24,177 nucleotides of DNA from Novosphingopyxis sp038234155 (lineage in GTDB: Bacteria > Pseudomonadota > Alphaproteobacteria > Sphingomonadales > Sphingomonadaceae), in assembly GCA_038234155.1 (NCBI GenBank), contig JBBSUT010000021.1, positions 1-24,177 of the forward strand, in the 5' to 3' direction. Shown one piece after another: positions 6,709-14,876 of the stretch; the stretch's first letter is position 1, and each line of letters begins with the position of its first letter. Both the position numbers and the translations under genes were made by a program. Under the pieces are notes generated by a model that saw only the letters and a program-made list of their open reading frames with translations, was not told the DNA's origin and made no database searches.

Positions 6709-6929
6709 TCCTCTCCCACCAGGCCGCTCGACTTCAACCTTAGGATGGCAGGTTCGCCCAACTTGTCGAGATCGATAGCGCGAGCTATAAATTTGAGGGC
6801 AGGTTTCGGGTCATGGAGCAGGACCTCCAGATGGCCGGGCTTGGGCGCGAAACGGTCGTCAATCATAGTGTTCAATTGTGGGCAGAGGCCGGTCTCCTCC
6901 GGGAAGACCACGATTGTTCTGGCAGTCAC
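6705..6929 (-). CDS. Doubtful small ORF (74 aa) coupled to the two-domain protein gene
   Basis: A GTG-started frame of 74 codons whose TGA overlaps the ATG of the 404-aa gene, which suggests translational coupling. The frame is open all the way back to the stop codon of the DUF885 gene at 7017 and is in the same frame as that gene. The reading may therefore be a decayed extension, an unrelated remnant or a real small gene. The residues look protein-like (DDRFAPKPGHLEVLLHDPKP, then ALKFIARAIDLDKLGEPAIL), but I recognise no family. No good ribosome site precedes the GTG at 6929. Confidence 0.35.
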   Translation of the reverse strand: MTARTIVVFPEETGLCPQLNTMIDDRFAPKPGHLEVLLHDPKPALKFIARAIDLDKLGEPAILRLKSSGLVGEE

Positions 6930-7016
6930 TTGGCGAAGGCGGGCGCCTGAATGGAAGCTTTCCTTACTTCCCGGGGGGTGGGGGGCGCGCAGCCCCGCGG
7001 GGAGGAGGACGCACGC

Positions 7017-8870
7017 TCACCCCTGCTGGCTGGCAATCCATTTGTCGACGTTGCGCTCCAGTATGTCGAGCGGCACCGGGCCGGAGAGAAGGACAGCGTC
7101 GTGGAAGCCCTTTATGTCGAAGCGTTTGCCAAGCTGGGAACGGGCGCGCTGGCGTAGTTCCTCGATCTTCAATTTGCCCACCATGTAGGCGGTCGCCTGG
7201 CCCGGATAGACGATGTAGCGCTCGATCGCTTTGACAATGCCGCCCTTGGCGTCGGCGCTGTTCTCCTCAACATATTTGATCGCCTGCGCACGGGTCCAGC
7301 GTTTGTGGTGGAGGCCGCTATCCACAACAAGGCGGATGGCGCGGTGGAGTTCGAGCTGGAGCCGACCGAAGTCGCGATACGGGTCCTGATACTGGCCCAT
7401 GTCCTTGCCCAAACGCTCTGAATAAAGTCCCCAGCCTTCCGAATAGGCGGTGAAGCCGCCAAACTGGCGGAACGGCGGAACTTTGCCGCCCAGCTCGGTC
7501 TGCACAGCGCGCTGGAGGTGATGGCCGGGAATACCTTCGTGATAGAATAGCGCCTCGATCTCCGTCGCCGGCATATTGTTCATGTCATACAGATTGACGT
7601 AGTAGGTGCCGGGACGGGACCCGTCGGGCGCGGGCGACTGGTAGAAAGCCTTGCCAGCGGACTTTTCGCGGAAAGCTTCGACGCGCTTTACTACCAACGG
7701 GGATTTCGGCGTGGTGCCAAACCACTGGGGAAGCAACGCTTCCATCTGGGTGTTGAACTTCTGCGTTTCGGCGAGGTAGCGCTCGCGCCCGGCATCAGTG
7801 TTCGGGAAGTAGAACTGCTTGTCTGTGCGCATCTTCTCGAAAAATTGCTGCAGAGTGCCAGTGAAGCCGACCTGGCGCATGATTCCGCGCATCTCGTCGT
7901 GGATTCGGGCGACCTGGGCGAGACCGAGGCTGTGGATCTCCTCGGCGTCCATTCCAGTGGTGGTGTAGTAGCGCAGCAGGGCGGCATATTGCTGCGCGCC
8001 GCTTGGAAAGCGCCAGATGCCGTCGTCGGTACCGGCGAGCTTCTGCTGCTCCTGCATGAGTACAATTACGCGCTGGTAGGCGGGCTTTACCTCCTCGACG
8101 AGAGCCCTGCGGCCGGCCTCGATCAAGCGCGTCTTTTCCGGCGCAAGGATGTCGAGCTTACCGACCTTGGTCTTGTAATCGGCGAACAAAGCGCTGTCGG
8201 CGCCGGAATCGTAGGGAGCGCCAGAGATGATGTTTCGGGCATCGTCGATGACGTAAGGGAAGACCCAATTGGGGGGCAGGATGCCCATCTTTTCGCGCGC
8301 GCGCGCTTCAACGACTGCCTGGTCGAGATAGGTGTCGAGCGTCTGGAGGCGAGACAGGTATGCTTCAGCGTCGGCCAGCGTGTCGACGCGGTGGATGTTG
8401 ATGAGGAACGCCGGTCCTTCGCTCTGGGCACCGTTCATCTGGTCGAAAACATAGGCCTGCTTGCGGAAGGGATAAATGAGCTCGCTGCGCTCGCCGCGGT
8501 TGACGAAGATATCGTAGCTTAAGCGATCTTCGGGTGAAAGCGTGTCGCGCGGGAAGCGGCGACGCATTCCTTCCAGGGTGCGCAGGTCGAGCTGGCGCCT
8601 CTCCTCGGCGGCGGCGTCGGTATATTCGTCCCACTTGCCGTAGTCCGCGTCGCGGATACCGCGATAGGCCTTGCTAAGCGGCGACATGGCGAGCTCCGCT
8701 TTATCATAATCGGCGAAGAAGGTGGCAAGGGCGGCATTGGCGGTAGGCTGCTGGGCGGCTGGGGCCGGCTCGGGCGCAGCAGCGGCGGCCATCGGCGTCG
8801 GGGTCTCACCGGGAGTCGAGGCGCAGGCAGCGAGCAGGGAGACGGAGACGAGAAGGATCAGACGGGTCAT
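7017..8870 (-). CDS. DUF885-family lipoprotein, putative zinc peptidase
   Basis: A 617-aa lipoprotein: the N-terminus MTRLILLVSVSLLAACASTP has a lipobox (LAAC, lipidated C16), followed by an alanine/proline linker to about 45. The body matches the DUF885 family. The family's metal-site-like motif is present as FYHEGIPGHHLQ (H444, E445, H450/H451), with a downstream EGWGLYSERL (478-487) expected to supply a further glutamate ligand. The fold is related to gluzincin-type carboxypeptidases, so peptide hydrolysis in the periplasm or at the outer membrane is likely, although family members are poorly characterised. Length is normal for the family. The gene is divergent from the 159-aa gene at 9062, with a 191-bp shared upstream region. 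Confidence 0.92.
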   Translation of the reverse strand: MTRLILLVSVSLLAACASTPGETPTPMAAAAAPEPAPAAQQPTANAALATFFADYDKAELAMSPLSKAYRGIRDADYGKWDEYTDAAAEERRQLDLRTLEGMRRRFPRDTLSPEDRLSYDIFVNRGERSELIYPFRKQAYVFDQMNGAQSEGPAFLINIHRVDTLADAEAYLSRLQTLDTYLDQAVVEARAREKMGILPPNWVFPYVIDDARNIISGAPYDSGADSALFADYKTKVGKLDILAPEKTRLIEAGRRALVEEVKPAYQRVIVLMQEQQKLAGTDDGIWRFPSGAQQYAALLRYYTTTGMDAEEIHSLGLAQVARIHDEMRGIMRQVGFTGTLQQFFEKMRTDKQFYFPNTDAGRERYLAETQKFNTQMEALLPQWFGTTPKSPLVVKRVEAFREKSAGKAFYQSPAPDGSRPGTYYVNLYDMNNMPATEIEALFYHEGIPGHHLQRAVQTELGGKVPPFRQFGGFTAYSEGWGLYSERLGKDMGQYQDPYRDFGRLQLELHRAIRLVVDSGLHHKRWTRAQAIKYVEENSADAKGGIVKAIERYIVYPGQATAYMVGKLKIEELRQRARSQLGKRFDIKGFHDAVLLSGPVPLDILERNVDKWIASQQG

Positions 8871-9061
8871 GAAAATTCCTTAGGCGATGAGCGGCTCGCG
8901 GCCTTTTGAGCGCAGAATGGGAGTTCTGACCAGCCTGGCGCGAACATTTATAAGCATTCACAGGCGCAGCGGTCCCGTGCCGCACGGCGGCCAAGCAGTG
9001 CATCGGGGGTGCTTTTCAACCGCGAAAGCCCAGTTCAAACCTCGGCAACGAAGGTCCTGTC

Positions 9062-9541
9062 ATGGCAAGGCCCTCGTTAGCCGAGAAACGTCGATACCTG
9101 TTCATTTCAGATTCGACCGACTTTCGTTTTCACAATCCCGAGATCTTGTCAGCAGGACAGGTTCGCGACCTTTCGACTTTCGGGCCGGTCAGCCATGTCC
9201 TTGCGCTACCGGTGGGCTATGGCTCCAATTTTGTCTCGGTGGTGCAGAGCGAGGGACGGCTGCTGCTTCAGAACGGCTATCATCGCTGCTATTCGATGCT
9301 CAAGGCAGGCATCACGCACGCTCCCGCCGCGATCCAGACGGTCACGCGGCTCGACGAACTGCGCATCGCAGCCGACGACGATGTTTGCGACGACCCGGCG
9401 TTCTATTTTCGCGCGGCGCGCCCGCCGGTGCTCAAGGATTACTTCAATCCCCAGCTGACCCGCAAACTGCACGTCAAGACGATGCAGACCACCGCCCAAA
9501 TCGAATTCAAGGTGCGCACGTCAACCGGGTCTGTTCTCTGA
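9062..9541 (+). CDS. Unknown 159-aa protein with a ParB-like segment
   Basis: No signal peptide or membrane segment. The central stretch LPVGYGSNFVSVVQSEGRLL followed by LQNGYHRCYSMLKAGI resembles the N-G-x-H-R turn of ParB/sulfiredoxin-fold proteins. The similarity is short and gives no function. The C-terminal part (PPVLKDYFNPQL then TRKLHVK) is also reminiscent of uncharacterised alphaproteobacterial proteins that I remember as longer, so an N-terminal truncation is possible. The ATG at 9062 has only a weak GAAGG upstream. Convergent with the cation transporter gene. Confidence 0.65.
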   Translation: MARPSLAEKRRYLFISDSTDFRFHNPEILSAGQVRDLSTFGPVSHVLALPVGYGSNFVSVVQSEGRLLLQNGYHRCYSMLKAGITHAPAAIQTVTRLDELRIAADDDVCDDPAFYFRAARPPVLKDYFNPQLTRKLHVKTMQTTAQIEFKVRTSTGSVL

Positions 9542-9552
9542 CTTCCCGATAA

Positions 9553-9567
9553 CGCCCAACCCGGGCG
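9553..9567. terminator. Possible terminator hairpin between convergent genes
   Basis: CGCCC-AACCC-GGGCG forms a 5-bp GC stem with a 5-base loop in the 40-bp gap between the convergent genes ending at 9541 and 9582. There is no T-run on either side, so an intrinsic terminator is uncertain. Confidence 0.25.
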
Positions 9568-9581
9568 GGCAATGCGAAGGC

Positions 9582-10220
9582 CTAAGCGCTTGATGCCGGG
9601 CTGGTAGCGCGCCATTCGGGCCATGCGGATCGCAAGACGCGAACAGCTGAACGCAGGAATACAAAGGCGATCAATGCGGCCACGATGATGTCCGGCCACG
9701 GCGATTGCAGAAGCGCCACCGCGATCGCCGCAGCGACCACGCCGACATTGGCGACGATGTCATTTTGCGAGCATTCGAACGTGCTCGACATATTGATATC
9801 CTGCTTGCGGAACCGCCATAGCAGCCGGAAACACCACAGGTTGGCGATCAGCGCTATCATGCTCGCGCCCAGCATGAGCCCCGACATTGGCGGCGTACCA
9901 CTGGATATGCGAAACCCGATTTCGATCAGAACCGCTATTCCGAAGCCCAGTATAAAGAGACCCTTGGCCAGCGCCGCACCGGCCTTCCACCGGTCGCCGC
10001 GTTGGAGCGCGTAGAGACTGAGGGCGTAAACAAACGCATCGCCGAACATGTCCGCCGAATCCGCGATCAGCGCCGCGGAACGGGCGAACAACCCAATGCC
10101 AAGCTCGCCCACGAACATCACCGCATTGATCACCAGCACCGTGACCAGCACGCGCCGCTGATCGGCCTTGCGGGCCATCTGTTCCAGTTCGCTCGCTTTG
10201 GAATTGCAGCAGTCAGACAT
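9582..10220 (-). CDS. Short cation diffusion facilitator (CDF) family transporter
   Basis: A 212-aa inner-membrane protein with about six hydrophobic segments and a CDF layout. Acidic and polar residues stand where the transport site lies: SADMFGDA in the second segment and NDIVANVG in the fifth. The N-terminus has a cysteine pair (MSDCCNSK) that could bind metal. It lacks the long cytoplasmic C-terminal domain and the histidine-rich loop of classic CDFs, as do the short 'cation transporter' proteins often found beside heavy-metal efflux genes. Located 109 bp downstream of cusA on the same strand, it is probably part of the metal-resistance unit. Metal specificity is not evident. Confidence 0.88.
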   Translation of the reverse strand: MSDCCNSKASELEQMARKADQRRVLVTVLVINAVMFVGELGIGLFARSAALIADSADMFGDAFVYALSLYALQRGDRWKAGAALAKGLFILGFGIAVLIEIGFRISSGTPPMSGLMLGASMIALIANLWCFRLLWRFRKQDINMSSTFECSQNDIVANVGVVAAAIAVALLQSPWPDIIVAALIAFVFLRSAVRVLRSAWPEWRATSPASSA

Positions 10221-10329
10221 AGGCTATCGTCTCAGCAGGGCGGCAAGCGAAAGGTCAAGGATCATGTCGATGCAGATCATCTTCCTTGGCGTGCGCCTTG
10301 CGCCGGTATCGATCGGTACTTCGCGCAGG

Positions 10330-13300
10330 TCAGGCCGGTTGCGGCGTTGCCGGGGCATCCGCGCTCCGTGCGGCGCCAAGTTTTCGGGCCTCGCGCTGGC
10401 GCAGCAGCAGATAGGCGGCCGGCACCACGAACATCGACAGCAGCGGGGCGGTGATCATGCCGCCGACCATCGGCGCCGCAATCCGGCGCATGACCTCCGA
10501 TCCGATACCCTCTCCGATGAGGATCGGAAACAACCCCGCCAGAATAACCGCGACGGTCATCGCCTTGGGCCGAACCCGCAAGAGCGCGCCGGAGCGTACC
10601 GCCAGTCGAATGTCCTCCTCGCCCGGATCGCTGCCTTTCTCGATCAGCGCCTGTTTGAGATAGATCAGCATGACGACGCCGAACTCGGCTGACACGCCGG
10701 CCAGCGCGGTGAAGCCCACGGCAGTCGCGATCGACTGGTTTACGCCCATAAAATAGAGCAGCCACAGCCCGCCGGTCAGCGCGAACGGCAGCGTGGCCAT
10801 GATAATCAGCGCTTCGTCGAACCGGCGGAACGTCAGATACAGCAGCAGGAAGATGATCATCAGCGTCGCCGGGACCACCACGAGCAGGCGCTCCTTGGCG
10901 CGCGCGAGATATTCGAACTGGCCGGTGAACGCGATGCTCACGCCCGGCGGCAGTTTGACCCGGGCATCGATCGCTTTGCTAAGGTCGTCGACCACCGACA
11001 CCAGATCGCGCCCGCGCGTATCGATATAGATCCAGGTCGATGGCCGCCCGTTCTCTGACCGCAGCATCGGCGGCCCCGCGCTGACCGACACGTCCGCCAC
11101 GGTGCCCAGCGTAATCTGCTGCCTGGCCGGCGTCAGTATCGGCAAATTGCGGATATCCGATACGCTATCGCGAATTTCGCGCGGATAGCGCACGCTGATC
11201 GGGTAGCGCGCCAGGCCTTCGACGGTCTGGCCGATGTTGCGGCCGCCGATGGCGCTGCCGACAATCCCCTGCACGTTCTCGATATTCAGGCCGTAACGCG
11301 CCGCCGCCGCGCGATCGATATCGATATCGATATAGCGCCCGCCCGTCAGCCTCTCGGCAAGCGCCGAGGTGACGCCCGGTACGTTCTTGGCGACGGCCTC
11401 CAGCTTTTGCGCGGTGGCATCTATCGACGCCAGGTCGCTGCCCGACACCTTGATGCCGATCGGGCTCTTGATACCGGTCGACAGCATTTCGATGCGGTTG
11501 CGGATCGGCGGGATCCAGAAATTGGTGATGCCGGGCACCTGTACCGCGGCATCGAGCGCCTCGATCAGCTTGTCCGGCGTCATTCCATCCCGCCACTCAT
11601 CGCGCGGTTTGAACTGGATCGTGGTTTCGAACATTGTGAGCGGCGCCGGATCGGTCGCGGTGTCGGCGCGCCCCGCCTTGCCGAACACGGTCTTGACCTC
11701 CGGCACCGTCTTGATCAGCCGGTTGGTCTGCTGCAGCAGCTCGGACGCCTTGGCCGGGGACAGACCCGGCAAAGTGTTGGGCATGTAGAGCAAATCGCCC
11801 TCGTCCATCTGCGGCATGAACTCGCCGCCGAGCTGACTGATCGGCCAGATGCTTGTGGCAAACACCAGCGCGGCGATCACCAGCACATGTTTGGGCCGCT
11901 CCAGCGTCCAGTCGAGCGCGGGCCGATAGATGCGCGTCAGGAAGCGGTTGACCGGATTGGCTTCCTCGGACGGGATCTTGCCGCGGATGAAATAGCCCAT
12001 CAGGATCGGGATCAGCGTGACCGAGAGGATTGCCGCGCCGGCCATGGCATAGGTTTTGGTAAAGGCCAGCGGGGCGAACAGCTTGCCCTCCTGTCCCTCC
12101 AATGTGAAGATAGGGATGAACGAAAAGGTGATGATCAGCAGGCTCAGGAACAGCGCCGGGCCCACTTCCACCGACGAGTTCACGATCAGTTGCCAATGCT
12201 CGGCGCGGGGAATTTTCTCCCCCTCGTGGCGCTCATGCCATCGCTCGATATGCTTGTGCGCGTTTTCGATCATCACCACGGCTGCATCGACCATCGCACC
12301 GATGGCTATGGCGATACCGCCCAGCGACATGATATTGGCGTTGATCCCCTGAAACCGCATCACGAGAAACGCGAACAGGATGCCGAGCGGCAAGGTGAGC
12401 ACCGCCACCATCGCCGAGCGCACGTGCCACAGAAACAGCGCGCAGACGACCGCCACGACAATGAATTCCTCGATCAGCTTTTCGGTGAGATTGTCGACTG
12501 CGCCGTCGATCAGCGCGGAACGGTCGTACACGGTCACCACCTCCACGCCGGGGGGCAGGCTTTCCTTCAGGCTGGCGATCCGGGCCTTGACCGCGGTGAT
12601 CGTATCGCGCGCATTTTCTCCCGAGCGCAGGATCACCACGCCGCCCGCAACCTCGCCCTCGCCGTTGAGTTCGGCGATGCCGCGGCGGATTTCGGGGCCC
12701 AGCTGAATACGCGCAATGTCGCCCAGCAGCACCGGCACGCCGCCCGCAGCAGTACGCAGCGGAATGGCGCGAAAATCGGACAGATTCTCAAGATAGCCGC
12801 CCGCACGCACCACATATTCGCGCTCGCCCAGCTCGACAATGGAACCGCCAACCTCCTGATTGGCCTTTTGAATGGCGGCGATCGCGGTTGCCTGGTCGAT
12901 GCCCAGCGACACCATCCGATCGGGATCGAGCACCACCTGATACTGCTTCACCATGCCGCCGATCGACGCGACTTCGGAGACGCCGGGCACGGTCTGCAGC
13001 TCGTAACGCAGGAACCAGTCCTGGATGCTGCGCAGATCCGACAGATCATGCTGCCCCGTGCGATCGACCAGCGCATATTCGTAAATCCAGCCGACCCCGG
13101 TCGCGTCGGGGCCAAGCTGCGGCGTTACGCCTTCGGGCAGGTCTCCCTGCACCTGGCTGAGATATTCCAGCACGCGCGATCTTGCCCAGTAAAGATCGGT
13201 CCCATCCTCGAACAGAATGTAGACATAGCTGTCGCCGTTGAACGAATAACCGCGGACGGCGCGTGCGCCGGGCACCGAAAGCATGGTGGTGGTGAGCGGA

Positions 13301-13500
13301 TAGGTGACCTGATTTTCGACAATCTGCGGCGCCTGTCCCGGATAGGGCGTGCGAATGATGACCTGCACGTCCGACAGATCGGGCAGCGCATCGACTGGCG
13401 TGCTGCGCACCGCCCAGATCCCGGCGGCAAGCAGCACCGCCATGAGCAGCAGCACCAGCATGCGGCCGCGAACGCTGGCACGAATGATTTTCTCGATCAT
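10330..13500 (-). CDS. cusA: CusA-type Cu(I)/Ag(I) RND efflux pump
   Basis: A 1056-aa inner-membrane RND transporter of the heavy-metal (HME) subfamily that drives periplasmic and cytosolic metal out through the CusB and CusC partners using proton flow. The three methionines that pass Cu(I)/Ag(I) in E. coli CusA are found at identical numbers here: M573 (LLYMPNTLPG), M623 (PLTMFETT) and M672 (IEMLSTG). The proton-relay acids D405 and E412 stand in GAMVDAAVVMIENAHKH. This supports copper/silver rather than cobalt/zinc export. Length and topology are typical. The start overlaps the cusB stop as ATGA, implying translational coupling. No cusF-like chaperone or cusRS regulator is seen in the window. 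Confidence 0.96.
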   Translation of the reverse strand: MIEKIIRASVRGRMLVLLLMAVLLAAGIWAVRSTPVDALPDLSDVQVIIRTPYPGQAPQIVENQVTYPLTTTMLSVPGARAVRGYSFNGDSYVYILFEDGTDLYWARSRVLEYLSQVQGDLPEGVTPQLGPDATGVGWIYEYALVDRTGQHDLSDLRSIQDWFLRYELQTVPGVSEVASIGGMVKQYQVVLDPDRMVSLGIDQATAIAAIQKANQEVGGSIVELGEREYVVRAGGYLENLSDFRAIPLRTAAGGVPVLLGDIARIQLGPEIRRGIAELNGEGEVAGGVVILRSGENARDTITAVKARIASLKESLPPGVEVVTVYDRSALIDGAVDNLTEKLIEEFIVVAVVCALFLWHVRSAMVAVLTLPLGILFAFLVMRFQGINANIMSLGGIAIAIGAMVDAAVVMIENAHKHIERWHERHEGEKIPRAEHWQLIVNSSVEVGPALFLSLLIITFSFIPIFTLEGQEGKLFAPLAFTKTYAMAGAAILSVTLIPILMGYFIRGKIPSEEANPVNRFLTRIYRPALDWTLERPKHVLVIAALVFATSIWPISQLGGEFMPQMDEGDLLYMPNTLPGLSPAKASELLQQTNRLIKTVPEVKTVFGKAGRADTATDPAPLTMFETTIQFKPRDEWRDGMTPDKLIEALDAAVQVPGITNFWIPPIRNRIEMLSTGIKSPIGIKVSGSDLASIDATAQKLEAVAKNVPGVTSALAERLTGGRYIDIDIDRAAAARYGLNIENVQGIVGSAIGGRNIGQTVEGLARYPISVRYPREIRDSVSDIRNLPILTPARQQITLGTVADVSVSAGPPMLRSENGRPSTWIYIDTRGRDLVSVVDDLSKAIDARVKLPPGVSIAFTGQFEYLARAKERLLVVVPATLMIIFLLLYLTFRRFDEALIIMATLPFALTGGLWLLYFMGVNQSIATAVGFTALAGVSAEFGVVMLIYLKQALIEKGSDPGEEDIRLAVRSGALLRVRPKAMTVAVILAGLFPILIGEGIGSEVMRRIAAPMVGGMITAPLLSMFVVPAAYLLLRQREARKLGAARSADAPATPQPA

Positions 13501-14876
13501 CGGGCCGGCTCTGCGCGCGCATCGCCTTGCGGCATGGCCATGCCCCCCATCGAGCCGCCGCCGGTTTTGGCACGGCCAGCATTGTCAGGGCCAGACTTGC
13601 CAGTACCAGTTTTGCTTTTGTCCATCGGCGTCCCGGCTGGCGCGATCGGGCGAACCTGAATGCCGCTCAGGCTGGCCTCGGAATCAACCAGGAACTGGCC
13701 CGAGACGATGACCTTTTCGCCCTCGGACAGGCCTGCCAGTATCTCGGTCTGCCCGCCAGACTCGCGGCCGATGCGGACCTCGGCCGGGCGGTATCTACCC
13801 CTGCCGGTCGCCAGCATGACCAGCGTGCGCTCGCCGGTATCGATCACCGCCTCGCTAGGAACCAGCAGACCGTCCTGGCGGCTTTGGCCGAGCGAGACGG
13901 TGGCGAACATGCCAGGGCGCAAGCGGCCGGCGCGATTGGGAAGCTCGATCAGCGCGGTCAGCGTGCGGCTTTCGGCCTGGGCTGCGGGCAAGATCGAGAT
14001 CACGCGGCCCAGGAATTGCTCGCCGGGAAACGCGGTCAGTGCGGCTGTAGCGATTTGTCCCGGCCGCACGTCTCCCGCGCGCGTTTCGGGCACGGCGCCG
14101 TAGAGCCAGACGGTGCCGAGCCCGTTGACCTGTGCCAGCGACTGGCCAGCCGAAACGGTCATGCCGGGCCGCACGCTGAGGCTGTCGATCGCGCCGCCAA
14201 CCGGTGTGCGTGCGGTATAGACGCCGTTGGGACGTCCGGTCCGCTCAACTTCGCGGATCAGCGCCTCAGGCATGCCCAGCAGCCGCAACCGCGCGCGGGC
14301 GGCGGCGGCGAATTCGGCGTTGCCGGTGCGGCGCAGCGCTATGAACTCGGCCTGCGCGCCGCCCCAGTCGGTGACCAATATGTCGGCAAACGGCGCGTTG
14401 CGGGCGACGACATCGCCGGGTGCGCGGCTGTAGGTGCGTTCGACGAAGCCCGGCGCGCGCGCCTGAACGATGGCGATATCGCGCTGATTATATTCGATCG
14501 TACCGGTAATGGTGAGGTCGGATTTTAGCGTTCCAAACCTCGCCACCGCGCTGCGGATACCCAGATTTTGCGCGATCGATGGATCGATGCTCACGCCCGC
14601 CGCGCCGCCGCCATCGCCGTCCGCATATTTGGGGATGAGCTGCATGTCCATGAACGGCGATTTGCCCGGCTTTTCGAACTTCTGCTGCGGAAACATCGGG
14701 TCGTAATAATAGAGAACCTGCCGGGCATCTGTCGCTGCACCGCTCTCGACATCGCTCGAACGCACGCCGGGTATGAGAAAATAGCCGATAACCCCGCCGA
14801 TCAGCAGGATCACCACCAGGGCAATCGCCAGGGCACGCTTTTTGGCGGTCAGTTCAAGCTTGGAATCGATGTTCAC
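13497..14876 (-). CDS. cusB: CusB-type periplasmic adaptor of the copper/silver efflux system
   Basis: A 459-aa membrane-fusion protein linking the inner-membrane pump to the outer-membrane channel. An N-terminal membrane anchor lies at about 15-36. A heavy-metal-binding domain follows (YYYDPMFPQQKFEKPGKSPF then MDM, about 56-78); family members commonly have a YxCPMHP-like form, so the cysteine and histidine are replaced here. Barrel-sandwich and beta-barrel regions follow. The C-terminal tail is Met-rich (GGGSMGGMAMPQGDA). The start is GTG, preceded by GGAG about seven bases upstream, and it overlaps the cusC stop as GTGA, so the two are coupled. Confidence 0.93.
   Translation of the reverse strand: MNIDSKLELTAKKRALAIALVVILLIGGVIGYFLIPGVRSSDVESGAATDARQVLYYYDPMFPQQKFEKPGKSPFMDMQLIPKYADGDGGGAAGVSIDPSIAQNLGIRSAVARFGTLKSDLTITGTIEYNQRDIAIVQARAPGFVERTYSRAPGDVVARNAPFADILVTDWGGAQAEFIALRRTGNAEFAAAARARLRLLGMPEALIREVERTGRPNGVYTARTPVGGAIDSLSVRPGMTVSAGQSLAQVNGLGTVWLYGAVPETRAGDVRPGQIATAALTAFPGEQFLGRVISILPAAQAESRTLTALIELPNRAGRLRPGMFATVSLGQSRQDGLLVPSEAVIDTGERTLVMLATGRGRYRPAEVRIGRESGGQTEILAGLSEGEKVIVSGQFLVDSEASLSGIQVRPIAPAGTPMDKSKTGTGKSGPDNAGRAKTGGGSMGGMAMPQGDARAEPAR

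Noticed and set aside
6971..7004. G-quadruplex or strong terminator in the G-rich tract
   Set aside because: The tract has only two long G-runs plus GGGG and GGAGG, and a CCCCGCGGGG palindrome without a T-run; neither structure is well supported.
8887..9552. Forward frame of 221 codons overlapping the 159-aa gene
   Set aside because: Its composition is arginine-rich and unlike a folded protein; the alternative frame from 9062 has normal composition and a ParB-like segment.
11407..13659. Very long forward frame (750 codons) opposite cusA
   Set aside because: It is antisense to a clearly conserved RND pump and shows the low-complexity His/Arg/Asp/Gln composition of a shadow frame in G+C-rich DNA.
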